The notes under the pieces were generated by a model. It saw only the letters and a list, made by a program, of their open reading frames with translations. It searched no databases and had not been told where the DNA came from. Positions 53,366 through 61,126 of a DNA stretch of 64,000 bases are shown here, piece by piece. Made by a program: the position numbers and the translations under genes. Source of the DNA: Bacteroidota bacterium (GTDB lineage Bacteria > Bacteroidota > Bacteroidia > Chitinophagales > Chitinophagaceae); NCBI GenBank assembly GCA_018267575.1, contig JAFDYF010000001.1, positions 92,364-156,363 of the forward strand, read 5' to 3'. The first letter of the stretch is position 1, and every line of letters starts with the position of its first letter.

Positions 53366-54400
53366 TTAATCTGTTCCCCAGACTTTGGTGCCTTCACTGC
53401 AGTTTGAGCAAATGTCAATATTCTTGCGGCTTTGTAGAACCTGACTCCGGAATTTGATATAGCTTTCGTTCTGCCAAATTTCTTTGAACGATTTGTTTTT
53501 TAGGTCGCCAAGCTGATGTTGAGCGTCTTTGTCAAAGCAACAAGGCACTACCAGTCCATCCCAAGAAATGACGGTGGCATGCCATAACCGCCAGCAATGG
53601 TTGTTGAGATTATTTTTTACCTGGAAATTTCCCTTTTTATCTTTCCGATAGCGACTGAACCTACTGTTTGTCGGGATCAATTGGTTGGGGTCGTTTTCAT
53701 AATCGTAAACCTGTGCGGTTTTGAAACGCACTTCATCCACCCCGATTTCCTTTGCTAATTTCTTAATTTCCTCAATTTGGTGTTCGTTGGGTTTTACTAC
53801 CAAAAACTGAAAGAACACGAAGGGTGTCTTGCTTTTCAGTTCTTTTTTCCATTTCATAATATTTCTCGAGCCTTCCAACACTTTTTCCAATCGGCCGCCC
53901 ACCCGGTACTGTTCATATACATCCTGTGTGGTGCCATCAATGGAAATGATCAGTCGGTCGAGACCACTTTCCACCGTTTTTTTGGCGTTCGCATCGTTCA
54001 GGTAATGGGCATTGGTGGAGGTAGCGGTATAAATGCCTTTTTGCGAAGCATATTTTACCATTTCCAAAAAATCGGGGTTCAGATATGGCTCGCCCTGAAA
54101 ATAGAAAATCAGATAAAGCAGTTCCTGATGAAGTTGATCGATGGTTTCACTAAAAAAATCTTTTTGTAGCATTCCAGTAGGTCGGGTAAAAGAGCGCAGA
54201 CCGCTGGGGCATTCGGGGCAGCGAAGGTTGCAGGATGTGGTGGGCTCAAAAGAAATGGAAATCGGATAGCCCCATTGGATTGGCTTTTTGGTCCATTTAC
54301 TGATATAATAACTGCTCAATACTTTGGTTCCGTTCCAAATGCGCCGAAACGTGAGTTTGGAAATCAGATTGACGGTATCGTTCCAGTTGAAAGCGGGCAT
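53366..54400 (-). CDS. Radical SAM/SPASM protein
   Basis: A 344-residue radical SAM enzyme. The Cx3Cx2C cluster motif is in EPTTSCNLRCPECPSG (about 55-70), followed by YFQGEPYLNPDF, TSTNAHYL and LIISIDGTTQDVYEQYRVGG, and a C-terminal SPASM region with CCFDKDAQHQLGDL and CSNCSEG cysteines. It may modify a peptide or a cofactor precursor. I start at 54400 (MPAFNWNDTVNL), because the ATG at 54448 lies within a palindromic repeat arm (54443-54459), and because a TACTTTTG box (54413-54406) sits only 5 bases before this ATG. Confidence 0.85.
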   Translation of the reverse strand: MPAFNWNDTVNLISKLTFRRIWNGTKVLSSYYISKWTKKPIQWGYPISISFEPTTSCNLRCPECPSGLRSFTRPTGMLQKDFFSETIDQLHQELLYLIFYFQGEPYLNPDFLEMVKYASQKGIYTATSTNAHYLNDANAKKTVESGLDRLIISIDGTTQDVYEQYRVGGRLEKVLEGSRNIMKWKKELKSKTPFVFFQFLVVKPNEHQIEEIKKLAKEIGVDEVRFKTAQVYDYENDPNQLIPTNSRFSRYRKDKKGNFQVKNNLNNHCWRLWHATVISWDGLVVPCCFDKDAQHQLGDLKNKSFKEIWQNESYIKFRSQVLQSRKNIDICSNCSEGTKVWGTD

Positions 54401-54405
54401 GAGGA

Positions 54406-54413
54406 CAAAAGTA
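54406..54413 (-). promoter_or_regulatory. Probable -7 element, leaderless start of the radical SAM gene
   Basis: On the minus strand this reads TACTTTTG, a full TAnnTTTG match, 5 bases before the ATG at 54400. Transcription would begin at or beside the start codon. No convincing TTTG is seen upstream. Confidence 0.4.
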
Positions 54414-54442
54414 CGCAAGGAGGATTGGATTAATAGTAGATC

Positions 54443-54590
54443 CGTCATTTCGAACCCGGTTTAATTCTGGAAAATGATATATAAGGAAAGATAGGGTGAG
54501 AAATCCCCCGCCGATTATTTGCGGGAGATTTCTCATCCCGCAGTGTCATCCTGTTAATCTCAAGTCCCGACAGCGGGATTCGAAATGACG
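54443..54590. repeat. Dispersed palindromic element with nested hairpins
   Basis: Outer arms CGTCATTTCGAACCCG (54443-54458) and CGGGATTCGAAATGACG (54574-54590) are inverted with a 1-base bulge. Between them lies a strong inner hairpin: TGAGAAATC (54497-54505) pairs exactly with GATTTCTCA (54527-54535), with CCCGC / GCGGG (54507-54511 with 54521-54525) inside. The type (GTCATTTCGAA outer, GAGATTTCTC inner) resembles dispersed repeats I know from other Bacteroidota. Confidence 0.7.
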
Positions 54591-54694
54591 TGAGTAATTT
54601 TATCATTCCATTCACTCGCATTAAGAAAAATACTATCTATTCCATCATCTTTTTTGGAATGGATTTATCTTAACTTCCCTCTGTAATAACGATT

Positions 54695-55894
54695 ATGCGG
54701 AAGAGCCATTTGAATGTCAATTTTGGATTGGCATTATCGATAGTCATGCTGGGAGCTGCCTGTTTTCATGCCGATGAACCAAAAAATCAGCAAAAAAAGG
54801 AGGAACTCGATCTGGGTTCTATTGCTGCTTTGCCCTTGACGGTAAAACACCCTGCCAACAATCCCTTTTCTGAGGATAAAGCTGCGCTCGGTCGCCTGCT
54901 GTTTTATGACCCCATCCTTTCTGGAGGTAAGGATGTAAGTTGTGCGAGCTGTCACCACCCTGAATTTGGTTATGCAGAAAATATTGACCTGTCCATTGGC
55001 GTTAGTGGCGTTGGTCTCAGCAATACCCGATATTTTAAAAAACCCGGTCTGATTCCCCCAACTAAGCGGAATGCACAATCCATTTTAAATACGGCCTTTA
55101 ATGGTATCGACGAAAGAGGGGATTATGATCCTTCGAAAGCACCCATGTTCTGGGATTTAAGAGCCACCAGTTTGGAAGAGCAATGCTTGGGCCCAATCAA
55201 ACAACTGGAAGAAATGAGGGGTCTGGAAATTCCAGAAGACCAGATCCTGAATGTGGTTACCAAAAGGCTGAGTGCGATTCCGGAATACCGAACTCTTTTT
55301 AAAAAGGCTTTTGGTTCAGATACAGCCATCAATGCCGATAATATGGCAAAGGCCATTGCTTGTTTTGAAAGAACCTTGGTGGCCAACCAATCCCGGTTCG
55401 ATTTGTACATGCGTGGCCAGGCTTCCGCACTTACCAGTTCTGAAAAAGATGGGATGAACCTTTTCATGAATGCCGGTTGTGCGAGATGCCATAATGGCCC
55501 CATGCTCTCCGATTATAAAGTGCATGTGATTGCAGCCCCCGATGCGGACAAAAGAAAAGATATCGATTCGGGGTATAAAAATAGTTTTGCTTTTCGTACT
55601 CCTACCCTTCGGAACCTTCGTTTTACCTGGCCATATATGCACAGTGGTAAAATCATCAATTTGGAAGATGTAATGACTTTTTATGAGGATTTGAGGGGAA
55701 AACCGTTGAAAACGGTGCATGTGCAGGAGCCACAGCTCGATTCCTTGGTGAAGGAAGTGAGGGTAGAGTTTAAAGATATCCCCAGAATCGTTGAGTTTTT
55801 AAATACGCTGAACGATTCCAAATACGATCGCGATATCCCCAAAACAGTGCCTAGCAAATTGCCGGTAGGCGGCAATATTATTTCAGCTCCTTGA
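54695..55894 (+). CDS. Di-heme cytochrome c peroxidase
   Basis: A 399-residue periplasmic peroxidase of the MauG/CcpA type. A lipoprotein-type signal ends at LGAAC (Cys about 23). Two heme sites are seen, CASCH (about 83-87) and CARCH (about 262-266), with the NxxxNPFS..K..LGRLLFYDP opening, TKRNAQSILNTAF and FRTPTLRNLRFTWPYMHSG. It would reduce hydrogen peroxide with electrons from a small cytochrome, or act as a MauG-like oxidase. It overlaps the end of the DUF1080 gene by 17 bases. Confidence 0.92.
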   Translation: MRKSHLNVNFGLALSIVMLGAACFHADEPKNQQKKEELDLGSIAALPLTVKHPANNPFSEDKAALGRLLFYDPILSGGKDVSCASCHHPEFGYAENIDLSIGVSGVGLSNTRYFKKPGLIPPTKRNAQSILNTAFNGIDERGDYDPSKAPMFWDLRATSLEEQCLGPIKQLEEMRGLEIPEDQILNVVTKRLSAIPEYRTLFKKAFGSDTAINADNMAKAIACFERTLVANQSRFDLYMRGQASALTSSEKDGMNLFMNAGCARCHNGPMLSDYKVHVIAAPDADKRKDIDSGYKNSFAFRTPTLRNLRFTWPYMHSGKIINLEDVMTFYEDLRGKPLKTVHVQEPQLDSLVKEVRVEFKDIPRIVEFLNTLNDSKYDRDIPKTVPSKLPVGGNIISAP

Positions 55895-56567
55895 TTTTGA
55901 TATTCCTAAAATAGATGGGTGCTCCCGCATGTTTGCCCTGAAAACCGATATGCCCATGTAAGGGTAGTTTGGCCATAGGCGTGCTAAGCCAATTGGGGAT
56001 ACTGCTCCCATCGGGATTGGTTTTGGATGAAGTGTACTTGCTCATATCGCAAGTGTTCACGAGTTCGCCATTGAGCACCACCCATATCATTTTGCCCCGG
56101 CAGGTAATGGTAAAATGGTTCCACTCGCCCGCTTTTTTTACGGTGCGTTTGGTAACCGCTTGATGGCCGAAAATGGCGGCGCATTGCCAGTTGGCAACCA
56201 CATTGGCCCATTTGGTGGAATAATCGTCGGCGATTTGTATCTCCACGGAATGGGGGATCCATTCCACGATATTGCTGGCATGGACAATCACCCCACTATT
56301 GGTTGAATCGGCATTCATAAAGTCCAGGTCCAACACAAAATCATCATACTCTTTTTGGCTCCAGAGTGCTTCATCCTTGCTGGCCGTGATCACCCCATTG
56401 TGGATGGTCCACACCCCTTTAGGAAAAATGGCATTGGTCAGCTTATTATTAAACATGGGGTACCAGCCTTTTCCATTGGTATTGGGATGGATAAACGCAC
56501 TGTCCTGTGCATATAAATAAAAGCCACCAACGGTGATGGATAACAACAAAACACAAATATTTTTCAT
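55878..56567 (-). CDS. DUF1080 (3-keto-disaccharide hydrolase-like) protein, exported
   Basis: A 229-residue exported protein: signal peptide about 1-19 (MKNICVLLLSITVGGFYLYAQ), then a single DUF1080 concanavalin-like domain with GWYPMFNNKL, WTIHNGVI, DFVLDLDFMNADSTNSGVIVH, SVEIQIADDY and a late GHIGFQGKHAGAPIYFRNIKIKEL. The usual opening is FNGKDLSGW-like. DUF1080 domains bind or cut oligosaccharides and are now often called 3-keto-disaccharide hydrolases. Start at 56567; the 29 residues upstream have no homology. The 3' end overlaps the peroxidase gene by 17 bases. Confidence 0.86.
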   Translation of the reverse strand: MKNICVLLLSITVGGFYLYAQDSAFIHPNTNGKGWYPMFNNKLTNAIFPKGVWTIHNGVITASKDEALWSQKEYDDFVLDLDFMNADSTNSGVIVHASNIVEWIPHSVEIQIADDYSTKWANVVANWQCAAIFGHQAVTKRTVKKAGEWNHFTITCRGKMIWVVLNGELVNTCDMSKYTSSKTNPDGSSIPNWLSTPMAKLPLHGHIGFQGKHAGAPIYFRNIKIKELK

Positions 56568-56605
56568 GGTAAAAATTGACATGTATAAAGGTAGGGTAGA
56601 AAAAA

Positions 56606-56974
56606 TCAATGTGAACGATAATAATTGACAGGGGCCGACAATACTTTTGTCCATTGCCGTTGATGGCTATCCTGCCATTTTTTATTGGGGTAAATATTCC
56701 AGTTGACGGTCTTTAGTTGTTGGCGTATAAAATCCCGCTGCTCTGGATGCACGAACAAGGGGTGTAGGTAAAACCATTCTTTGTTTTTGAAGAGTTCCTT
56801 CCAAAAAGCATCAAAACTATCGTAGTAGGTTTCAAATACTTTGAGGTCGTCCTTGTTTTCGTCGTAGGTGCTATAATTATAGTAAAAAGAAACCTTGCCG
56901 TCTTTTTCGGTACGGAACAAACTACCGCCCGTTTGTGCCGAACTGATATCAAAATATAATTCCTTGGCCGCCAT
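56606..56974 (-). CDS. Small protein of unknown function
   Basis: A 122-residue cytoplasmic protein, no signal peptide, that I do not recognise. It is compact and rich in aromatic residues (KVSFYYNYSTYDENKDDL, WKELFKNKEWFYLHPLFVHPEQRDF). Its length and residue mix are typical of a folded domain. It resembles a conserved hypothetical seen in Chitinophagaceae, which is from memory and unverified. It lies upstream of the DUF1080 gene on the same strand with a 38-base gap. Confidence 0.6.
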   Translation of the reverse strand: MAAKELYFDISSAQTGGSLFRTEKDGKVSFYYNYSTYDENKDDLKVFETYYDSFDAFWKELFKNKEWFYLHPLFVHPEQRDFIRQQLKTVNWNIYPNKKWQDSHQRQWTKVLSAPVNYYRSH

Positions 56975-57012
56975 ATTTTTTTAATGAATACGTTAAAGAG
57001 GGACAATTTGTT

Positions 57013-57042
57013 CTTGCCTAAAGCTATAATTTTCTAACTTTA
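57013..57042 (+). promoter_or_regulatory. Promoter of the 50-residue basic protein gene
   Basis: CTTG (57013-57016), 18 bases, then TAACTTTA (57035-57042), one base off the TAnnTTTG consensus. The ATG is at 57083, so the leader is about 35 bases. Confidence 0.4.
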
Positions 57043-57082
57043 GCGCAACAATTCATTTTTTACCACAAAAATTACGATTACC

Positions 57083-57235
57083 ATGTCTTTGCTGAACAAC
57101 AATAACAAAAAGAAAAAGGACAACAAAAACATACCCGCCGCCAAGCCCGGCATGCAACAGGTAAAAGGGAAAGCAAATACCAAAGGACTTTCGAGGAACA
57201 CTAAATTGACAGGTGGTTCGCAAAGAGGATCCTGA
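57083..57235 (+). CDS. Small basic protein (50 residues)
   Basis: A short open frame coding 50 residues: MSLLNNNNKKKKDNKNIPAA, then KPGMQQVKGKANTKGLSRN, ending LTGGSQRGS. It is strongly basic and low in hydrophobic residues, with no secondary-structure signal. Similar small Lys/Asn/Gly-rich proteins ending GGS(Q)RGS occur in Bacteroidota, from memory. It has a promoter at 57013-57042 and stop at 57233. I judge it real but its function is unknown; nucleic-acid binding is only an inference from its charge. Confidence 0.5.
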   Translation: MSLLNNNNKKKKDNKNIPAAKPGMQQVKGKANTKGLSRNTKLTGGSQRGS

Positions 57236-57602
57236 TTTTAAGGTATGGGGTGTAGGGTAGAAGGTTTAAGGTAGAACGCTCAACGCATAACGAAAACCTC
57301 TACCACATAGTCACATAGAAAGATAGGAACACATAGCCTTGAAAATAAAGTATCCCAAAGTTTTAGCTCTTTCCTATGTGACCCTTATGTGCCTATGATT
57401 CTATGTGGTGAATATCTATTGAGAAGGCGTAAGGAAGAGCGCAAATCTCAACATATCAACCAATCAACTTCTCAACTACTCCCTGCGTCTCTCCGTTTCC
57501 GCGGTTATTTTTTCCGCCACTAAGACACCAAGATACGAAGGAACACAAAGAAATTATTTATTGTCAAAACCAATTCCTAATTCCCAATTCCTTCTCAACC
57601 CC
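57236..57602. other. Gene-free region with composite dispersed repeat
   Basis: A 367-base gap between the 50-residue gene and the PIF1-type helicase stop. No gene. It contains GTGTAGGG-type and AAGGTTTAAGG-type tracts (57241-57275), the composite repeat (57289-57508), a GCCACTAAGACACCAAGATA block (57516-57552) and CCAATTCCTAATTCCCAATT (57570-57592). Confidence 0.65.
57289..57508. repeat. Composite dispersed repeat, full copy
   Basis: Left part: AACGAAAACCTCTACCACAT, then AGTCACATAGAA, TATCCCAAA and GCCTATGATTCTATGTGGTG. CACATAGAA (57312-57320) and TTCTATGTG (57399-57407) are inverted, giving a long hairpin. Right part: GGCGTAAGGAAGAGCGCAAA, then CTCAACTACTCCCTGCGTCT and TTTCCGCGG. The left and right parts match 15092-15200 and 14796-14927. 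Confidence 0.65.
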
Positions 57603-59828
57603 TCAGCCCCGCACTGGCAATTCCTTCCAGATCAACACGGCTTTGATATCGTTGAAAGAATAATCACTCCCCAATTTTTCTTTGATGGCTGAGGAGGTGG
57701 TCGCCTCTGGGTTTTCCTTGATGACCGCTAAAATTTTTTCAATTTTTTCTTTTGGGATGATTTCCCCTATATGCACTTCTTCGGTGCTGATGAAGGAGAT
57801 TATATGACTTTCAATGGTGCCAACAGTAAGCCCACGCAATTTGGCAATCTCGGCAGGCTTTTTCCCTTCTTTAAATAATTGCAGGGAAATAGACTTTGTT
57901 TCCCCTTTTTTTGGTTTTGGGATAGCCGTTTCTTCAACTACTGAACCTGTGATCGTTTTTCTTTTTTGCTGTTCTTCGATCAATTGAAGCAGTGCATCCG
58001 CATCCATTCCCTTCATCAGAGCATTGGCGAGTTCTTCCGCATGTTGCAGTTGCTTGTTTTTTCTTTTAAAAGCAGCTTCTAGGTCGTAGAGGTCGCTCAG
58101 GTATTTTTTGATGCGCTGTTTGATTTTTACTTCTTTGATATGCGCTTGCAAGGAACTACTGATTTCCCCAATGGAGGTTTTGAAATAGTTCACGGCGGCG
58201 GCTACCCGCGACTGCAATTGCTTATATCCATCTTCCTCTGCGTTCACCAACAATAATTCCAATTGTTTGATGAACTTGTTTGCCCATTCCTGTTGCTTGA
58301 TCAATTTATCTTGAATACCATTTGCCCATTCGAGTGCCGCTTCTTTTTCGGGGATGAGCCGATGCTCATATTCTTCCAAATGTTGTTGAAAGGCATCCAT
58401 CAATTTTTCCCAATTAAAAGACTGCATCAATGAGCGACTGATAAAAACCCTTTTCTGTTGTTGGAGTTCCAACTCGAGTTGGTCTTCCGCCATTTCGCTT
58501 TTAATAAAATCTAGCACACGGCTATCCGTGCAGATGGCCTGCGGTTGAATGCGGCTATTGAGGACCAATCCTTCCAAGGAAGTCAGCCTGCTCAAAGCCA
58601 CATATACCTGACCGGGTGCAAAAGATGCACCCGCATCTATGATGGCTTTTTCGAAAGTAAGTCCCTGGCTTTTGTGGATGGTGATGGCCCATGCCAATCG
58701 GATGGGATATTGCTTGAAGGTACCCAGTTCTTCTTCATCGATCTGGTCTTTGTCCTTATTGAAATTGTAACGGATATTTTTCCAGGTCTCTTTCTCCACT
58801 TCCAGAGAATCCGTTTCACCGGGGAAGCTCACGCAGATTTTATCGTTCTCTATTTTGGCGATGCTGGCAATTTTGCCATTATAATATCTTCTCGCCTCGC
58901 CCTTGTCGTTTTTGATGAACATGATTTGCGCCCCCAGTTTCAATTGCAAATCCTTATCGGCGGGATATGCTTTTTCATGAAAGTCGCCACTAATTTCTGC
59001 ATGAAAAGAAAATAGTTTCCCCGGCAGTTTCTGTAGTTTTTGTTGGTTGATGTCCTGCGCTTTGCTGTTATGTGTGGTGAGCGTAATATAATAATCCTCC
59101 TCGGGCGGCTCGAAGCCCGGTTTATAATGCAGGTGCAGGATCTCCAGATCTTCATAGGAGATATTGTTGTTGCGGATATTATTGAGGAGGTAAATAAAAT
59201 TCTTTTCGTTCTGCCGATAGATTTTCTTTAGCTCGATCAGCATGGGTGGCGCTTGTTGCATCACTTGCGCATCAAAAAAGAAAGGGCTTTTATAATAGCG
59301 ACTAAGCAGACCCTCCCATTCCTCTTTGTTCACCACGGGGGGCAATTGAAAAAGGTCTCCAATATAGAGCACTTGCAAGCCACCAAAAGGCGTAAAAGCT
59401 TGCTGGCGAAAATGGCGCAGGATGGTATCCACCGCATCCAGCATATCGGCACGCACCATGCTCACCTCATCGATTACCAGTAAATCCAGTTCTTGGAGCA
59501 GTTCGCGTTTTTCCTTATTGAAACGGATATTCTTGAAAAGCGTATGTTGGTCAACGTTGGCACTGTTCCATTCGCGGTTATTGCTGGGGATAAAGGGCCC
59601 AAAGGGCAATTGGAAAAAAGAGTGCATGGTGACCCCGCCCGCATTGATGGCCGCCACCCCCGTGGGCGCCACCACCGCCATTTTTTTAAAAGAATTTTCC
59701 TTGATGAACTTTAGAAAAGTGGTTTTGCCCGTGCCGGCCTTGCCCGTCAGGAAAATATGTTTGTTCGTTTGGTTCACGAACTGCACCGCCATTTGAAAAA
59801 CCGAATTGGAAGAATCGGAAGCCTGCAT
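57603..59828 (-). CDS. PIF1-like helicase with C-terminal HTH
   Basis: A 741-residue superfamily 1B DNA helicase. Walker A GKAGTGKTTFLKFI (about 29-42), APTGVAAINAGGVTMHSFFQLPFG, Walker B LVIDEVSMVRADMLDAVD and QVLYIGDLFQLPPVV are followed by the 1B motifs TLTTHNSKAQDINQ and, late, WAITIHKSQGLTFEKAIIDAG and YVALSRLTSLEGLVL. Residues about 500-640 are helical with coiled coils, and the C-terminus carries a helix-turn-helix (LQLFKEGKKPAEIAKLRGLTVGTIESHI) and ends ELPVRG. This architecture is characteristic of Bacteroidota PIF1/RecD-like helicases. It unwinds DNA 5' to 3'; its exact role is not known. Confidence 0.92.
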   Translation of the reverse strand: MQASDSSNSVFQMAVQFVNQTNKHIFLTGKAGTGKTTFLKFIKENSFKKMAVVAPTGVAAINAGGVTMHSFFQLPFGPFIPSNNREWNSANVDQHTLFKNIRFNKEKRELLQELDLLVIDEVSMVRADMLDAVDTILRHFRQQAFTPFGGLQVLYIGDLFQLPPVVNKEEWEGLLSRYYKSPFFFDAQVMQQAPPMLIELKKIYRQNEKNFIYLLNNIRNNNISYEDLEILHLHYKPGFEPPEEDYYITLTTHNSKAQDINQQKLQKLPGKLFSFHAEISGDFHEKAYPADKDLQLKLGAQIMFIKNDKGEARRYYNGKIASIAKIENDKICVSFPGETDSLEVEKETWKNIRYNFNKDKDQIDEEELGTFKQYPIRLAWAITIHKSQGLTFEKAIIDAGASFAPGQVYVALSRLTSLEGLVLNSRIQPQAICTDSRVLDFIKSEMAEDQLELELQQQKRVFISRSLMQSFNWEKLMDAFQQHLEEYEHRLIPEKEAALEWANGIQDKLIKQQEWANKFIKQLELLLVNAEEDGYKQLQSRVAAAVNYFKTSIGEISSSLQAHIKEVKIKQRIKKYLSDLYDLEAAFKRKNKQLQHAEELANALMKGMDADALLQLIEEQQKRKTITGSVVEETAIPKPKKGETKSISLQLFKEGKKPAEIAKLRGLTVGTIESHIISFISTEEVHIGEIIPKEKIEKILAVIKENPEATTSSAIKEKLGSDYSFNDIKAVLIWKELPVRG

Positions 59829-60212
59829 GTGGGCAAGTTAAGAATTAGTAGAAAAATGGGCAATGCTATTTTAAGGGCAGAAAAAGAGAAATATTTTTTG
59901 ATGATGATATTATGAATGATAACCCTATGGGGTAAGCCTGAACAATATAAATAATTGCAAAGAATATATAAGTGGTTTTGGGGATGGGTTAAAGTTGGAG
60001 CGAGAGAGGAGGGAGTGTAAATTAGGGGATTGGGTGTGGTGGACACACTGCTTTGGTAGGTGTTTCAAGAACCCAACACATGTGTTTTGTGAAATGAAGT
60101 TGAATAGCGCATTGAGTAATTTGTTAATTAAACCTGTTATAAAAAAATAGTAAGCTGGATGTTTAGGCGACATCTAAAATCAGAATAATCTATCACTGTT
60201 AAAATAAGAAAA
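59829..60212. other. Gene-free region before the accessory cluster
   Basis: 384 bases with no supported gene. The base composition shifts towards A+T from about 60090. Two short palindromes are visible: GTGTG-GTGGA-CACAC around 60034-60048 and the 12-base AACACATGTGTT (60075-60086). No tRNA or attachment-site duplication was recognised. The region is a plausible edge of acquired DNA. Confidence 0.4.
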
Positions 60213-60782
60213 ATGTATCTATTTTTTGACACCGAAACAACCGGTCTCCCCAAAAATTGGAAAGCACCAGTTACAGACTTAAATAACTGGCCGCGACTTG
60301 TACAACTTGCTTATTTGTTATATGATTCTAGTGGAAATAAAATTTCCTCTGGAGATTTTATTATTAAACCAAAGGGTTTTACAATTCCAGTAGAGGCATC
60401 AAAAATTCATGGAATTTCTACAGAAAGAGCGGATAGGGAAGGACACTCAATATCAACTGTTCTTCAAGATTTTGAAAAAATTGTTGGACAGGCAAATTAC
60501 CTAGTGGCCCACAATATTTCATTTGATGAAAAGATAGTAGGCTCTGAATTAATACGTAATGGAATGACAAATAGTATCGCTCCTAAAAGAAAGATTTGCA
60601 CAATGGAAAGGACAACTGATTTCTGTGCAATTGAAGGACCTTATGGATACAAATGGCCAAAGCTATCGGAGTTACATTTTAAGCTTTTCAAATCTAATTT
60701 TGATGAAGCACATAATGCTGCTGTTGATATAAATGCAACTGCTAAATGTTTTTGGGAATTGAAAAAAAGAAACCTTATATAA
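60213..60782 (+). CDS. DnaQ-like DEDDh 3'-5' exonuclease
   Basis: A 189-residue stand-alone exonuclease. Exo I is YLFFDTETTGLP (Asp6, Glu8), Exo II is LVAHNISFDEKIVG (Asp about 104), and Exo III is DEAHNAAVDINATAK (His about 167, Asp about 172), a full DEDDh set. The middle has GPYGYKWPKLSELH, common in phage and accessory exonucleases. It degrades single-stranded DNA or RNA from the 3' end. Three bases after its stop begins the 78-residue protein with an SSB-like tail. Gene and codon use are more A+T-rich than the genes to the left, suggesting transfer. Confidence 0.9.
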   Translation: MYLFFDTETTGLPKNWKAPVTDLNNWPRLVQLAYLLYDSSGNKISSGDFIIKPKGFTIPVEASKIHGISTERADREGHSISTVLQDFEKIVGQANYLVAHNISFDEKIVGSELIRNGMTNSIAPKRKICTMERTTDFCAIEGPYGYKWPKLSELHFKLFKSNFDEAHNAAVDINATAKCFWELKKRNLI

Positions 60783-60784
60783 TT

Positions 60785-61021
60785 ATGGAACTAGAACAAC
60801 AAGCACAATGGTTAAAAGGATTTTTTGATTCATTATCAAATTCGGAAAGTATCTCCAAGCGACAAATTGAAATTCTTTCGGCAAAATTGGAACAACTTAT
60901 AATAAGTATAGAGAGCAAAAAGTTTAATGACAATTTTGACGATTCACCTTTAAAAGACAATAAAATATCGAATGATTATAGTTCAAATAATATTGAACCC
61001 ATTGACGATTTACCCTTTTAA
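60785..61021 (+). CDS. Small helical protein with an SSB-like C-terminal tip
   Basis: A 78-residue protein that I do not recognise. Residues about 1-45 are predicted helical (MELEQQAQWLKGFFDSLSNS, then ISKRQIEILSAKLEQLIISI); residues about 46-72 are a polar, acidic, probably disordered linker; and it ends EPIDDLPF. That ending closely resembles the C-terminal tip of single-stranded DNA-binding protein (DDDIPF in E. coli, DDLPF in Bacteroidota), which recruits exonucleases, helicases and polymerase parts. There is no OB fold. The ATG at 60785 is three bases after the exonuclease stop, so the two are coupled. The role (mimic or adaptor) is inference. Confidence 0.7.
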   Translation: MELEQQAQWLKGFFDSLSNSESISKRQIEILSAKLEQLIISIESKKFNDNFDDSPLKDNKISNDYSSNNIEPIDDLPF

Positions 61022-61058
61022 ATAAAATCATTCGCTGTGTTATATTTTATGTCGCCAT

Positions 61059-61080
61059 GGTTTGTGTCTCACGAACCACG
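61059..61080. repeat. Short REP-like hairpin near the RAYT gene
   Basis: GGTTTGTG-TCT-CACGAACC is an imperfect hairpin (one mismatch). Related CACGAACC sequences occur at about 61447-61454 (CCACGAACCAC, inside the lipoprotein gene end) and as GGTTCGTGGCG at about 62087-62098 downstream of the transposase relic. Possibly REP-type target sequences. Confidence 0.35.
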
Positions 61081-61126
61081 ATGAAGGAAATTTTCTTTAA
61101 TAATATTGAAATTAAACCAGACAAGA

